Below, one piece after another: positions 9,378 through 15,832 of a stretch of DNA of 35,938 bases. Source of the stretch: an uncultured Actinomycetes bacterium (GTDB taxonomy: Bacteria > Actinomycetota > Actinomycetes > Nanopelagicales > Nanopelagicaceae); NCBI GenBank assembly GCA_903852585.1, contig CAINRG010000022.1, forward strand, positions 1 to 35,938, in the 5' to 3' direction. How positions within the stretch are numbered: the stretch's first letter is position 1; every line of letters begins with the position of its first letter. The position numbers were made by a program, and so were the translations under genes. The notes under the pieces were generated by a model. The model worked only from the letters and a program-made list of their open reading frames with translations, was not told the DNA's origin and searched no databases.

Positions 9378-9394
9378 CTCTCGTTTTTAGAGAG
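9378..9394 (-). promoter_or_regulatory. Stem-loop across the beta/epsilon carboxylase junction masking the accE ribosome binding site
   Basis: On the minus strand CTCTC (9390-9394) and GAGAG (9378-9382) form a 5-bp stem with a 7-base loop. The stop codon of the beta-subunit gene (9387-9389) lies in the loop, and GAGAG is the only plausible Shine-Dalgarno of accE. A terminating ribosome would open it, giving translational coupling. This is inference from base pairing. Confidence 0.35.
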
Positions 9395-10949
9395 GAATAT
9401 TTCCATGCTTACGAGTTGGAAGGTCAACGCGCTTATTGCGAAGAGCGCGTAGCGCTTTTGTGATTTCTTGACGGGTTTGATGTGGCTCAATAACCGCATC
9501 GATAAATCCGCGATCAGCTGCGATGTAGGGATTAAGAAGTTCTTCCTCGTATGCGTCGAGGAGTTCTTTCGATTTTGCTGGCTCTGCAGCAATTTCCTTA
9601 CGGTAAAGGATGTTAATAGCGCCTTGAGCACCCATAACTGCAATTTGGGATGTTGGCCAAGCAAGGTTGATATCTGAACCAAGGTGCTTGGAGCCCATAA
9701 CAATGTATGCACCGCCATATGCCTTACGCGTGATTACGGTAACGAGAGGGACCGATGCTTCGGCATATGCATAGAGAAGTTTTGCTCCACGTCGAATAAT
9801 GCCGTTCCACTCTTGTTCTGTTCCCGGCAAGAATCCTGGAGTATCAACAATGGTCACGACTGGAATTCCAAATGCATCACATGTACGTACAAAACGGGCT
9901 GCTTTTTCAGAAGCATCGATATCAAGAGTTCCTGCAAATTGTGATGGTTGGTTTGCGATGATTCCAACTGAGTGTCCTTCAATGCGTCCGAACCCAACGA
10001 GGATATTTGGAGCAAAGAGGCTGTGGACTTCGAGGAAATCTGCTTCATCAAGAATTGCTTCTACGACTGTACGAATGTCGTATGGCTTATTTGCATCATC
10101 CGGGATGAGCGAATCAAGCGCACGGTCGGTAGGTGAGCTATCCATAGATTCTGTGACAGGAAGAATTGGTGAATCGTCTAAATTGTTGCTTGGTAGGTAA
10201 GACAAGACTGCCTTCACATAGTCAAGAGCTTCTTCTTCAGTCTCTGCAAGATAGTGCGAATTTCCAGTCTTTGTATTGTGCGCACGCGCTCCACCGAGAT
10301 CTTCCATAGTTACTTCTTCGCCCGTAACAGCTTTGATCACATCAGGGCCAGTAATAAACATATGGGACTTTTCATCAACCATAATGGTGAAGTCAGTGAT
10401 TGCAGGCGAGTAAACAGCGCCTCCAGCGCATGGTCCAAGAATTACCGAAATTTGGGGGATCACTCCAGATGAGCGAACATTGCGCTTAAAGATTTCGCCA
10501 TATTGGCTCAGTGATGCAACGCCTTCTTGAATACGTGCTCCACCTGAATCGTTCAAGCCAATCATGGGGATTCCACTCTTGAGTGCAAAATCCATAACTT
10601 TTGTAATTTTCTTGCCCATGACTTCGCCGAGGCTTCCGCCGAGGACGAGAAAATCTTGAGAGTAGACAGCCACTGTCCGTCCGTCGACTGTTCCGTAGCC
10701 TGTAACAACACCATCACCCAGCGGATGACTCTTCTCCATGCCAAATCGATCTGCATGGTGAGTTGAGAATGCATCAAATTCAACAAATGAACCTTCATCA
10801 AGAAGAAGGGCTAGTCGTTCACGAGCCGTGAGCTTGCCGGCGGCGCGACGCTTTTCGAGGGCTGCTTCTGAAGCTACATTGTGAGCGGCATCGATTCGTC
10901 GACGCAGGTCACTGAGCTTGCCTTTGGTTGTGCGATTATCATCAGTCAC
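9387..10949 (-). CDS. accD: Acyl-CoA carboxylase beta subunit (carboxyltransferase, AccD5/PccB type)
   Basis: Transfers carboxyl from biotin to acyl-CoA (acetyl-, propionyl- or longer), making malonyl- or methylmalonyl-CoA. 520 residues, normal for the family. N-terminal carboxyltransferase half: [32 protein letters not shown] and the oxyanion-hole region [13 protein letters not shown]-terminal half: [30 protein letters not shown] and [15 protein letters not shown]. The start is a GTG with no Shine-Dalgarno, placed by a TANNNT ending six bases upstream. First gene of the accD-accE-maf-accA operon, divergent from birA across 48 bases. The specificity-determining residue was not assigned, so acetyl versus propionyl use is open. 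Confidence 0.96.
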   Translation of the reverse strand: MTDDNRTTKGKLSDLRRRIDAAHNVASEAALEKRRAAGKLTARERLALLLDEGSFVEFDAFSTHHADRFGMEKSHPLGDGVVTGYGTVDGRTVAVYSQDFLVLGGSLGEVMGKKITKVMDFALKSGIPMIGLNDSGGARIQEGVASLSQYGEIFKRNVRSSGVIPQISVILGPCAGGAVYSPAITDFTIMVDEKSHMFITGPDVIKAVTGEEVTMEDLGGARAHNTKTGNSHYLAETEEEALDYVKAVLSYLPSNNLDDSPILPVTESMDSSPTDRALDSLIPDDANKPYDIRTVVEAILDEADFLEVHSLFAPNILVGFGRIEGHSVGIIANQPSQFAGTLDIDASEKAARFVRTCDAFGIPVVTIVDTPGFLPGTEQEWNGIIRRGAKLLYAYAEASVPLVTVITRKAYGGAYIVMGSKHLGSDINLAWPTSQIAVMGAQGAINILYRKEIAAEPAKSKELLDAYEEELLNPYIAADRGFIDAVIEPHQTRQEITKALRALRNKRVDLPTRKHGNIPL

Positions 10950-10955
10950 GGGTCT

Positions 10956-10961
10956 AAGGTA
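10956..10961 (-). promoter_or_regulatory. Leaderless -10 element of the acyl-CoA carboxylase operon
   Basis: On the minus strand TACCTT, then AGACCC, then the GTG start. It fits TANNNT with six-base spacing and there is no Shine-Dalgarno. Confidence 0.6.
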
Positions 10962-10974
10962 CTAGGGAAGGACC

Positions 10975-10989
10975 CCTATTAGAAATAGG
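10975..10989. promoter_or_regulatory. Inverted repeat between birA and the carboxylase operon (candidate operator)
   Basis: A perfect repeat CCTATT-AGA-AATAGG (6-3-6) in the 48-base divergent promoter region. It overlaps the birA -10 and lies where the -35 of the carboxylase operon should be, so one protein could control both directions. The repeat is seen; the regulator is unknown. Confidence 0.45.
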
Positions 10990-10991
10990 TT
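10986..10991 (+). promoter_or_regulatory. Leaderless -10 element of birA
   Basis: TAGGTT followed by TTGATT and the ATG at 10998. The six-base spacing matches the window-wide pattern and supports the ATG over the in-frame TTG at 10992. Confidence 0.6.
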
Positions 10992-10997
10992 TTGATT

Positions 10998-11762
10998 ATG
11001 ACAGGCGTAGATATCCCACTTCTTGATGTCAAGAAGCTGGCCTACCTACTAGTAGAAGGCTACTGGCAGGTATCAGTCGTTGATGAAATAGATTCAACGC
11101 AAACATATCTTGCTCAAAAAAATAAAGTGCACGGTGAAGTTATTTCTGCAGAGTATCAAAGCGCAGGCCGAGGAAGACGTGATCGAACATTTGAAGCAAA
11201 CAAGTCACAATCACTTTTATTTTCGCTCTATATCGAACCAAAGCGAAATAGAGAAGAATGGGGTTGGATTCCACTTATTGCAGGAGTATCTCTTGCGCAG
11301 ATTGTTAATCAAAAGAGTTCGTTTTTTAAAACAAAATGGCCAAATGATCTTTTAGCAGTGAATTCCCCGGCAGATGGAAAAGTTGCAGGGATACTTGCCG
11401 AGACTTCTGGTGATGGCGTAATTGTCGGAGTTGGCATCAATGTCGCGATGGACAAGGCTGATTTGCCAGTCCCGACGGCTACATCCCTTTCACTTCTCGG
11501 TTTATCGCATGTAGATCGAAATGAATTGCTTGCACAATTTCTCACAACTTTCGCGGGCTTGCTCAAGCGATGGGAAAAAGGTGAAGATCTCTCCGCCCTT
11601 TATCTTGAAGGCTGCGCCACAATTGACCGAGATGTAGAAATACATGGCGCAGGCGGCGAAATTGAGCGTGGAACCGCCCGTGGAATAGGACCGTTTGGTG
11701 AGCTCATCCTTGAAGGTGACCGTCATATCTATTCCGGAGATGTCATCCATCTTTATACTTAA
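10998..11762 (+). CDS. birA: Biotin-[acetyl-CoA carboxylase] ligase
   Basis: Attaches biotin to the carrier-domain lysine of the acyl-CoA carboxylase alpha subunit via biotinyl-AMP. 254 residues. Motifs: substrate-binding DEIDSTQTYLA, ATP/biotin loop SAGRGRRDRTFEA and the catalytic-domain KWPNDLL with downstream GKVAGILAET; a short C-terminal SH3-like domain follows. No N-terminal helix-turn-helix is present, so it is a class I, non-repressor enzyme and cannot itself bind the nearby inverted repeat as E. coli BirA would. Divergent from the operon that includes its target protein. Confidence 0.95.
   Translation: MTGVDIPLLDVKKLAYLLVEGYWQVSVVDEIDSTQTYLAQKNKVHGEVISAEYQSAGRGRRDRTFEANKSQSLLFSLYIEPKRNREEWGWIPLIAGVSLAQIVNQKSSFFKTKWPNDLLAVNSPADGKVAGILAETSGDGVIVGVGINVAMDKADLPVPTATSLSLLGLSHVDRNELLAQFLTTFAGLLKRWEKGEDLSALYLEGCATIDRDVEIHGAGGEIERGTARGIGPFGELILEGDRHIYSGDVIHLYT
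11754..11759 (+). promoter_or_regulatory. Leaderless -10 element of the acyl-CoA dehydrogenase gene
   Basis: TATACT is followed by TAAATT and the ATG at 11766. It lies in the last codons of birA. It is close to the TATAAT consensus, so the downstream gene probably has its own transcript even though only three bases separate the genes. Confidence 0.6.
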
Positions 11763-11765
11763 ATT

Positions 11766-12905
11766 ATGGAACCGCTCATTCCCGACGAATATCGAGATTT
11801 ACGGGCAAGTGTCCGAGCCTTGGCTGAAAAGAAGATTGCCCCGTTTGCTCATGATGTAGATGCAGATGCTCGATTTCCACAAGAAGCATGGGATGCGTTG
11901 ATTGCAGCTGATCTTTTTGCTGCACATGTCGATAGTAAATATGGTGGCCAAGGAGCGGATGCATTGGCAACTGTCATTATCATCGAAGAAGTTGCGCGTG
12001 CTTGCGGAGCATCTTCGCTGATTCCTGCAGTAAATAAGCTGGGCTCAGTCCCATTGATTCTGGCTGGAAATGAAGAACAGAAGAAAAAGTATCTTTCACA
12101 ACTTGTAAAAGGAAAAGGCTTCTCTTACTGCCTCTCCGAATCGGAAGCTGGCTCTGATGCAGCTGCCATGAAAACTCGCGCAGTTAAGAGTGGGGATTCA
12201 TGGGTAATAAATGGAAGCAAAAAGTGGATCTCCAACGCTGGAGAGTCAGAGTTCTACACAGTCCTCGCTTCCACAAACCCTGAAGCGGGTGCAAAAGGAA
12301 TTACTGCATTTATTGTTGAGAAAAGTGATTCAGGAGTTTCATTCGGGGCGCACGAAAAGAAGATGGGGTTTCGAGGATCCCCAACGCGAGAAGTCTATTT
12401 CGATAGCGTCACCATTGGCGATGACCGTCGACTAGGCGAAGAGGGAACTGGCTTTTCACTTGCAATGCGCACATTGGACCACACGCGCATCACTATTGCT
12501 GCTCAAGCGCTAGGTATAGCTCAAGGGGCTTTTGATGCCGCAGAAAAATATTCCCATGAGCGAACTCAATTTAAGAAGCCAATCTTTGATTTCCAAGGCG
12601 TGCAATTTATGTTAGCCGATATGGCCATGAATATTGCTGCGGCCCGTGAGTTGACGTATTCGGCAGCAGTGAAAAGTGAACGAGGAGAAAAAGATCTTAC
12701 TTTTTATTCGGCTGCATCAAAATGTTTCGCAAGCGATACCGCAATGAAAGTAACTACTGATGCCGTTCAAGTACTAGGCGGCTATGGATATGTGAGTGAT
12801 TATCCAGTGGAACGGATGATGCGCGATGCAAAACTCACTCAAATTTATGAAGGAACAAACCAAGTGCAGCGCATCGTGATGGCGCGACATTTCGGCGACC
12901 TTTAA
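11766..12905 (+). CDS. Acyl-CoA dehydrogenase
   Basis: FAD-dependent enzyme of beta-oxidation or branched-chain amino acid breakdown, passing electrons to ETF. 379 residues. Order: alpha-helical N-domain (EYRDLRASVRALAEKKIAPF), beta domain with CLSESEAGSDAAAMKT and WVINGSKKWISNA, C-domain with RTQFKKPIFDFQGVQF, LGGYGYVSDYPVERMMRDA and IYEGTNQVQR; Glu362 in YEGT is the expected catalytic base. The length and motifs fit short/branched-chain types (BcdA/FadE-like). Three bases after birA. The 3' end overlaps the cyclo-ligase gene by four bases, tail to tail. The chain-length specificity cannot be read. Confidence 0.95.
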   Translation: MEPLIPDEYRDLRASVRALAEKKIAPFAHDVDADARFPQEAWDALIAADLFAAHVDSKYGGQGADALATVIIIEEVARACGASSLIPAVNKLGSVPLILAGNEEQKKKYLSQLVKGKGFSYCLSESEAGSDAAAMKTRAVKSGDSWVINGSKKWISNAGESEFYTVLASTNPEAGAKGITAFIVEKSDSGVSFGAHEKKMGFRGSPTREVYFDSVTIGDDRRLGEEGTGFSLAMRTLDHTRITIAAQALGIAQGAFDAAEKYSHERTQFKKPIFDFQGVQFMLADMAMNIAAARELTYSAAVKSERGEKDLTFYSAASKCFASDTAMKVTTDAVQVLGGYGYVSDYPVERMMRDAKLTQIYEGTNQVQRIVMARHFGDL

Positions 12906-13462
12906 TTAAATCGAACGACTAAATCAGGTGTGGCTGCAGCATTAACAGGCTGATCATGGCTTTCGTGTGGGAGGGTTTCACTCGTCAATTCACCGTGGTG
13001 AACTAGGGCAACTTTCCATGCGCTCAATTGTGGAAGCGCCCGGTCATAAGACCCACCTCCTTGACCAAGGCGATTTCCATCACGATCAATTCTGAGCGCT
13101 GGAACGATTACTGCTCCGATCAGATTGAGATCTGTAAAAGAACTTCCGGTTGGTTCAGCTTCGCCATTCCAGATAACCCACTCCAGATCATTATCGTCGA
13201 GAAGTCGCGGAACGAGAACCGTTCGACCTTGCGCCCGAAGGGCATCGTTGATATCTCGAGTCTGTGGCTCAACGCCATAGGAAATATATGAAGCAACATG
13301 AGTAACTCCATCGAATTCCTTACACTCAAGGAGGTGGAGCCAACTTGCATCCATGAAATGTTCGGATCGTTGCCAGCGCAGCTCTTTACGTAATTCCTTC
13401 TTGTCATTCTTGTCATTCTTGTCATTCTTGTTAATGCCTAAGGAAGAAGTTTCAGAACTCAC
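12902..13462 (-). CDS. 5-formyltetrahydrofolate cyclo-ligase
   Basis: Converts 5-formyl-THF to 5,10-methenyl-THF with ATP. 186 residues. Motifs: a basic N-terminal helix KKELRKELRWQRSEH, SYISYGVEPQTRDIN, LVPRLLDDNDLEW and the signature RLGQGGGSYDRAL. The N-terminus carries an NDK tandem repeat (residues about 12-21) encoded by 9-bp DNA repeats before the conserved helix. The start is a GTG with a leaderless-type -10. Divergent from the glp-like gene, as in mycobacteria (Rv0992c), except that galU, which follows there, is absent here. It converges with the acyl-CoA dehydrogenase with overlapping stops. Confidence 0.93.
   Translation of the reverse strand: MSSETSSLGINKNDKNDKNDKKELRKELRWQRSEHFMDASWLHLLECKEFDGVTHVASYISYGVEPQTRDINDALRAQGRTVLVPRLLDDNDLEWVIWNGEAEPTGSSFTDLNLIGAVIVPALRIDRDGNRLGQGGGSYDRALPQLSAWKVALVHHGELTSETLPHESHDQPVNAAATPDLVVRFN
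13400..13435. repeat. 9-bp tandem repeat in the cyclo-ligase N-terminus
   Basis: CTTGTCATT occurs three times exactly (13400-13408, 13409-13417, 13418-13426), followed by a changed fourth copy CTTGTTAAT. On the coding strand it gives repeated Asn-Asp-Lys. The period is a multiple of three, so copy-number change keeps the frame. Confidence 0.9.
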
Positions 13463-13467
13463 AGGTT

Positions 13468-13484
13468 TACTTTAAAGGAAAGTA
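13468..13484. promoter_or_regulatory. Inverted repeat and -10 of the cyclo-ligase promoter
   Basis: On the minus strand TAAAGT (13469-13474) is followed by AAACCT and the GTG at 13462, the leaderless geometry. It is embedded in a perfect inverted repeat TACTTT-AAAGG-AAAGTA (13468-13484) in the divergent region shared with glp. Confidence 0.45.
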
Positions 13485-13497
13485 CGAGCTCAATCGG

Positions 13498-13503
13498 TAA
13501 GGT
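13498..13503 (+). promoter_or_regulatory. Leaderless -10 element of the glp-like gene
   Basis: TAAGGT, then GAGCGT, then the ATG at 13510. No Shine-Dalgarno is present. Confidence 0.55.
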
Positions 13504-13509
13504 GAGCGT

Positions 13510-14469
13510 ATGGATCTTCCAGAAGTTCAAGAAGTTCAAGAAGTGCGTGAAAATGGCGAGAAGCGTGTTGGAGTCAATGAATTTTTGACTCGACTCCTTG
13601 AAATCTCGGCACCTCTTGAATCTTTTGATATGCCTTTGCTCGACGCCCATGGCGCGACTCTGGCCGAAGATATTTATGCAGGCACACGGCACGTTTTAAA
13701 GAAGGGATCGCGCATTCGATCGACCCAGATCGGATTAGCAGCATCCATTGGCTTGGATCACCTTCCGACCCGGCCACATCCTCGAGTTGTGGTGATTTCT
13801 GCAGGTGATGACCTTGTCGAGCCGGGAAATCGTCTTGAAGGTTCCGATGATGAGTACGAATCCAATTCCTGGATGCTCACAACAGCCGTTAAAGAAGCTG
13901 GAGCAATGGGTTATCGTGTTCACTCGATACCTGAAAATCACGAGCAATTGAAAAGGGTTGTTGAGGATCAACTTGTACGCGCTGACTTGATTGTTATCAG
14001 CGGTGAAAGTCATGATGAATCTTTTGATTTAATTACCGCAGTCCTCAGCGAACTCGGTGAAATTACAACTGTTCTTCCAAATATAGAAAATAGTGGACGC
14101 CATAATTTTGGAACCATTGGTCCCGATAAAACCCCAGTCATCACGCTGCCTGGAGATGCAATCTCGGCCTATCTATCTGCCGAACTCTTTGTCCGCCCCA
14201 TGATTCGCACAATGCTCGGTGCAGTCAATATTCACCGAACAATTCTTAAAGCAAAACTCACCTCGCATGTAGAGTCACCAATTGGGTCTACGTCCTTGAT
14301 TCGGGCATCTCTTCAACAAGGCGATGGCCTCACTGCAACCCCTCTTGCCGAACAAGAAACTCTCGCAACTCTTTCTGACGCCCAAGGACTGATTGCAATC
14401 GCTGCAGATTCTCCTGGCGCAACAAAGGGCGAAATAGTAGATGTTATGGTCTTAGAGCGGGCGCTCTGA
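13510..14469 (+). CDS. MoeA/gephyrin-like protein lacking MoeA domain II (Glp-like, probably non-catalytic)
   Basis: 319 residues versus about 400 for MoeA. After an acidic repeat (EVQEVQEVRE) comes domain I (EFLTRLLEISAPLESFDMPL, AHGATLAEDIYA). The sequence then jumps directly to the MoeA segment just before domain III (KKGSRIRSTQIGLAASIGL, VVVISAGDDLVEPG). The roughly 90-100 residues of domain II, including the PPFDNSAMDGYA region, are absent. The 'GGVSVGE.D' motif is SGESHDESFD, 'PGKP' is lost and LPGNPVSA is LPGDAISA. A C-terminal domain IV follows. The frame is intact, so this is not a pseudogene or frameshift. The next two genes are RimJ-like and GlpR-like. In Corynebacterium glutamicum the gephyrin-like Glp binds FtsZ and the membrane protein GlpR; this is the likely counterpart. 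Molybdopterin insertion activity is improbable. Confidence 0.82.
   Translation: MDLPEVQEVQEVRENGEKRVGVNEFLTRLLEISAPLESFDMPLLDAHGATLAEDIYAGTRHVLKKGSRIRSTQIGLAASIGLDHLPTRPHPRVVVISAGDDLVEPGNRLEGSDDEYESNSWMLTTAVKEAGAMGYRVHSIPENHEQLKRVVEDQLVRADLIVISGESHDESFDLITAVLSELGEITTVLPNIENSGRHNFGTIGPDKTPVITLPGDAISAYLSAELFVRPMIRTMLGAVNIHRTILKAKLTSHVESPIGSTSLIRASLQQGDGLTATPLAEQETLATLSDAQGLIAIAADSPGATKGEIVDVMVLERAL
13522..13548. repeat. 9-bp tandem repeat in the glp-like N-terminus
   Basis: GAAGTTCAA twice (13522-13530, 13531-13539), then GAAGTGCGT. It encodes Glu-Val-Gln repeats before the conserved part. Copy changes would keep the frame. Confidence 0.85.
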
Positions 14470-15038
14470 TGTTTTCTAGCGGCCCCATTATTCGCGACGG
14501 TGAATTAACACTGAAGCCGCTTCGAGTCCGAGATCGCGATATTTGGCATCAAGTTCGAAGAGTCAATCGTGAATGGCTCACGCCTTGGGAGGCTACACGC
14601 CCACATATTGATGGCGATATTCCACTTCCTAATTATGTGCAGATGGTTCGCTATCAGAATCACGAAATGAAATTAGGTCGGTCGTATTCCCTTGCTCTAT
14701 GGATTTCTGACGGGGGAAGGCAACGTTTTATCGGCCAAGTCACTTTGGGCGGGATAGTTTTAGGCGCCTACCGGGGCGGATACATTGGTTATTGGATCGA
14801 TCAGCGCTTTGCTGGCCGGGGATATACAACGCGAGCAGTGATTGCCTTGACGGAGTACGCATTTTCGGAGTTACAGCTTCATAGAATCGAAATTAATCTT
14901 CGCCCAGAAAACGAAGCATCTCGAAAAGTGGCTGAAAAAGCCGGTTATATCTATGAAGGCCTTCGCCCTAAGTATCTCCACATCAATGGAGATTGGCGCG
15001 ATCACAGCACTTATGTAAAAGAAAATCCCACAATTTAA
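14469..15038 (+). CDS. GNAT-family N-acetyltransferase, RimJ/RimL-like
   Basis: 189 residues. N-terminal strand ELTLKPLRVRDRDIWHQVRR, then WLTPWEATRP, IGQVTLGGIVLGAYRGGYIG, the acetyl-CoA loop region RFAGRGYTTRAVIAL and C-terminal HRIEINLRPENEASRKVAEKAG, all typical of the RimJ/RimL acetyltransferase branch that acetylates protein N-termini. The ATG overlaps the stop of the glp-like gene (TGATG), so the two are translationally coupled. The same glp-rimJ-glpR order is found in mycobacteria (Rv0994-Rv0996). The target protein is unknown; being locked to the Glp module makes a divisome substrate conceivable but unproven. Confidence 0.9.
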   Translation: MFSSGPIIRDGELTLKPLRVRDRDIWHQVRRVNREWLTPWEATRPHIDGDIPLPNYVQMVRYQNHEMKLGRSYSLALWISDGGRQRFIGQVTLGGIVLGAYRGGYIGYWIDQRFAGRGYTTRAVIALTEYAFSELQLHRIEINLRPENEASRKVAEKAGYIYEGLRPKYLHINGDWRDHSTYVKENPTI

Positions 15039-15084
15039 AACGGACATAGTGGTCTAAATCCCCATTTTTTGGGGCATGAACAGT

Positions 15085-15090
15085 TATTTT
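15085..15090 (+). promoter_or_regulatory. Leaderless -10 element of glpR
   Basis: TATTTT, then TTACCC, then the ATG at 15097. The alternative ATG at 15076 has neither this element nor a Shine-Dalgarno, so the -10 decides the start. Confidence 0.55.
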
Positions 15091-15096
15091 TTACCC

Positions 15097-15825
15097 ATGG
15101 CATCCGGTCTCATTTACCTCATCATCATAGGTATGTGGGTCTCTTATTTCTTGCCGCGTTGGATTAGCACCCATGAAGATTCTTCTGGACGAAGCGGTGA
15201 AAAATTTAAGAGCGCGATGCAGGTCGTCGGCGGAACTGCGGCTTCCATGCTTCCTGAATTTGAAGATCCCATCAAGAAACGTAAAAAATTGGCTCAACGC
15301 CGTGCAATCTTTACAGGGTTGACAGCCCTATTCGCTGGCTCACTAGCGATTGCACTCCTTGGATTTATAGCATGGTCAATGATGCTCATTCCTGCATCAG
15401 GATTTGCCATTTACTTTGTCAATGTTCGTAGGCAAATCGTTGCAGCACAGCTAAAGGCTCGTCGTCTCAAGGCCCTTGAAAAAGTTACAACTGCACCTGT
15501 GCGCGTATCGCCATTAACAACGCTCGATGCTCAAACAAAAAATGATCATTGGATTCCTCTTGAAGATCGGAACGAACTTTCTGGAGTTGTTGTTATTCCA
15601 AAGGATCGCGCAGGATGGCAACCAGTAAGTGTTCCAAAGCCAACATATGTGACTGCGGCTAAGGCAATTACCCCAAAGCGCGTTATCGACCTTACCGTCC
15701 CTGGCGTATGGAGTGCAGAACAAGAGATGTTGGAAGAGCTCTCACTTCCACAACGAAATGATCTCTTCGATCAAGAACTCGAAGAAGCAGCTGCTCGTTA
15801 TGATGAGCGCGCAGTAAACGAGTAA
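15097..15825 (+). CDS. GlpR-like membrane protein (putative receptor of the Glp division protein)
   Basis: 242 residues from the chosen ATG; 249 from an ATG at 15076. The N-terminal membrane segment SGLIYLIIIGMWVSYFLPRW (about 3-22) ends in the Trp/Pro-rich pattern of the Rv0996/GlpR family. A polar region follows, then two close hydrophobic segments (about 75-115: IFTGLTALFAGSLAIALLGF and MMLIPASGFAIYF). A long soluble tail contains RVIDLTVPGVWSAEQEML and an acidic end. In corynebacteria GlpR is the membrane partner of Glp at the septum. Position two genes after the Glp homologue supports the call. It ends seven bases from the convergent mannosyltransferase stop. Confidence 0.72.
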   Translation: MASGLIYLIIIGMWVSYFLPRWISTHEDSSGRSGEKFKSAMQVVGGTAASMLPEFEDPIKKRKKLAQRRAIFTGLTALFAGSLAIALLGFIAWSMMLIPASGFAIYFVNVRRQIVAAQLKARRLKALEKVTTAPVRVSPLTTLDAQTKNDHWIPLEDRNELSGVVVIPKDRAGWQPVSVPKPTYVTAAKAITPKRVIDLTVPGVWSAEQEMLEELSLPQRNDLFDQELEEAAARYDERAVNE

Positions 15826-15832
15826 ATAATAA

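Noticed and set aside
13400-13435. Short direct repeats as a CRISPR-like array
   Set aside because: The repeats are 9 bp, contiguous, without spacers, and code for NDK in frame.
13510-14469. Reading the short MoeA-like gene as a frameshifted pseudogene
   Set aside because: The frame is unbroken, the deletion falls at a domain boundary, the promoter is good and it is coupled to the next gene.
15060-15074. CCCC-ATTTTTT-GGGG as a terminator after the acetyltransferase
   Set aside because: Only four pairs with no T-tract after the stem; too weak.
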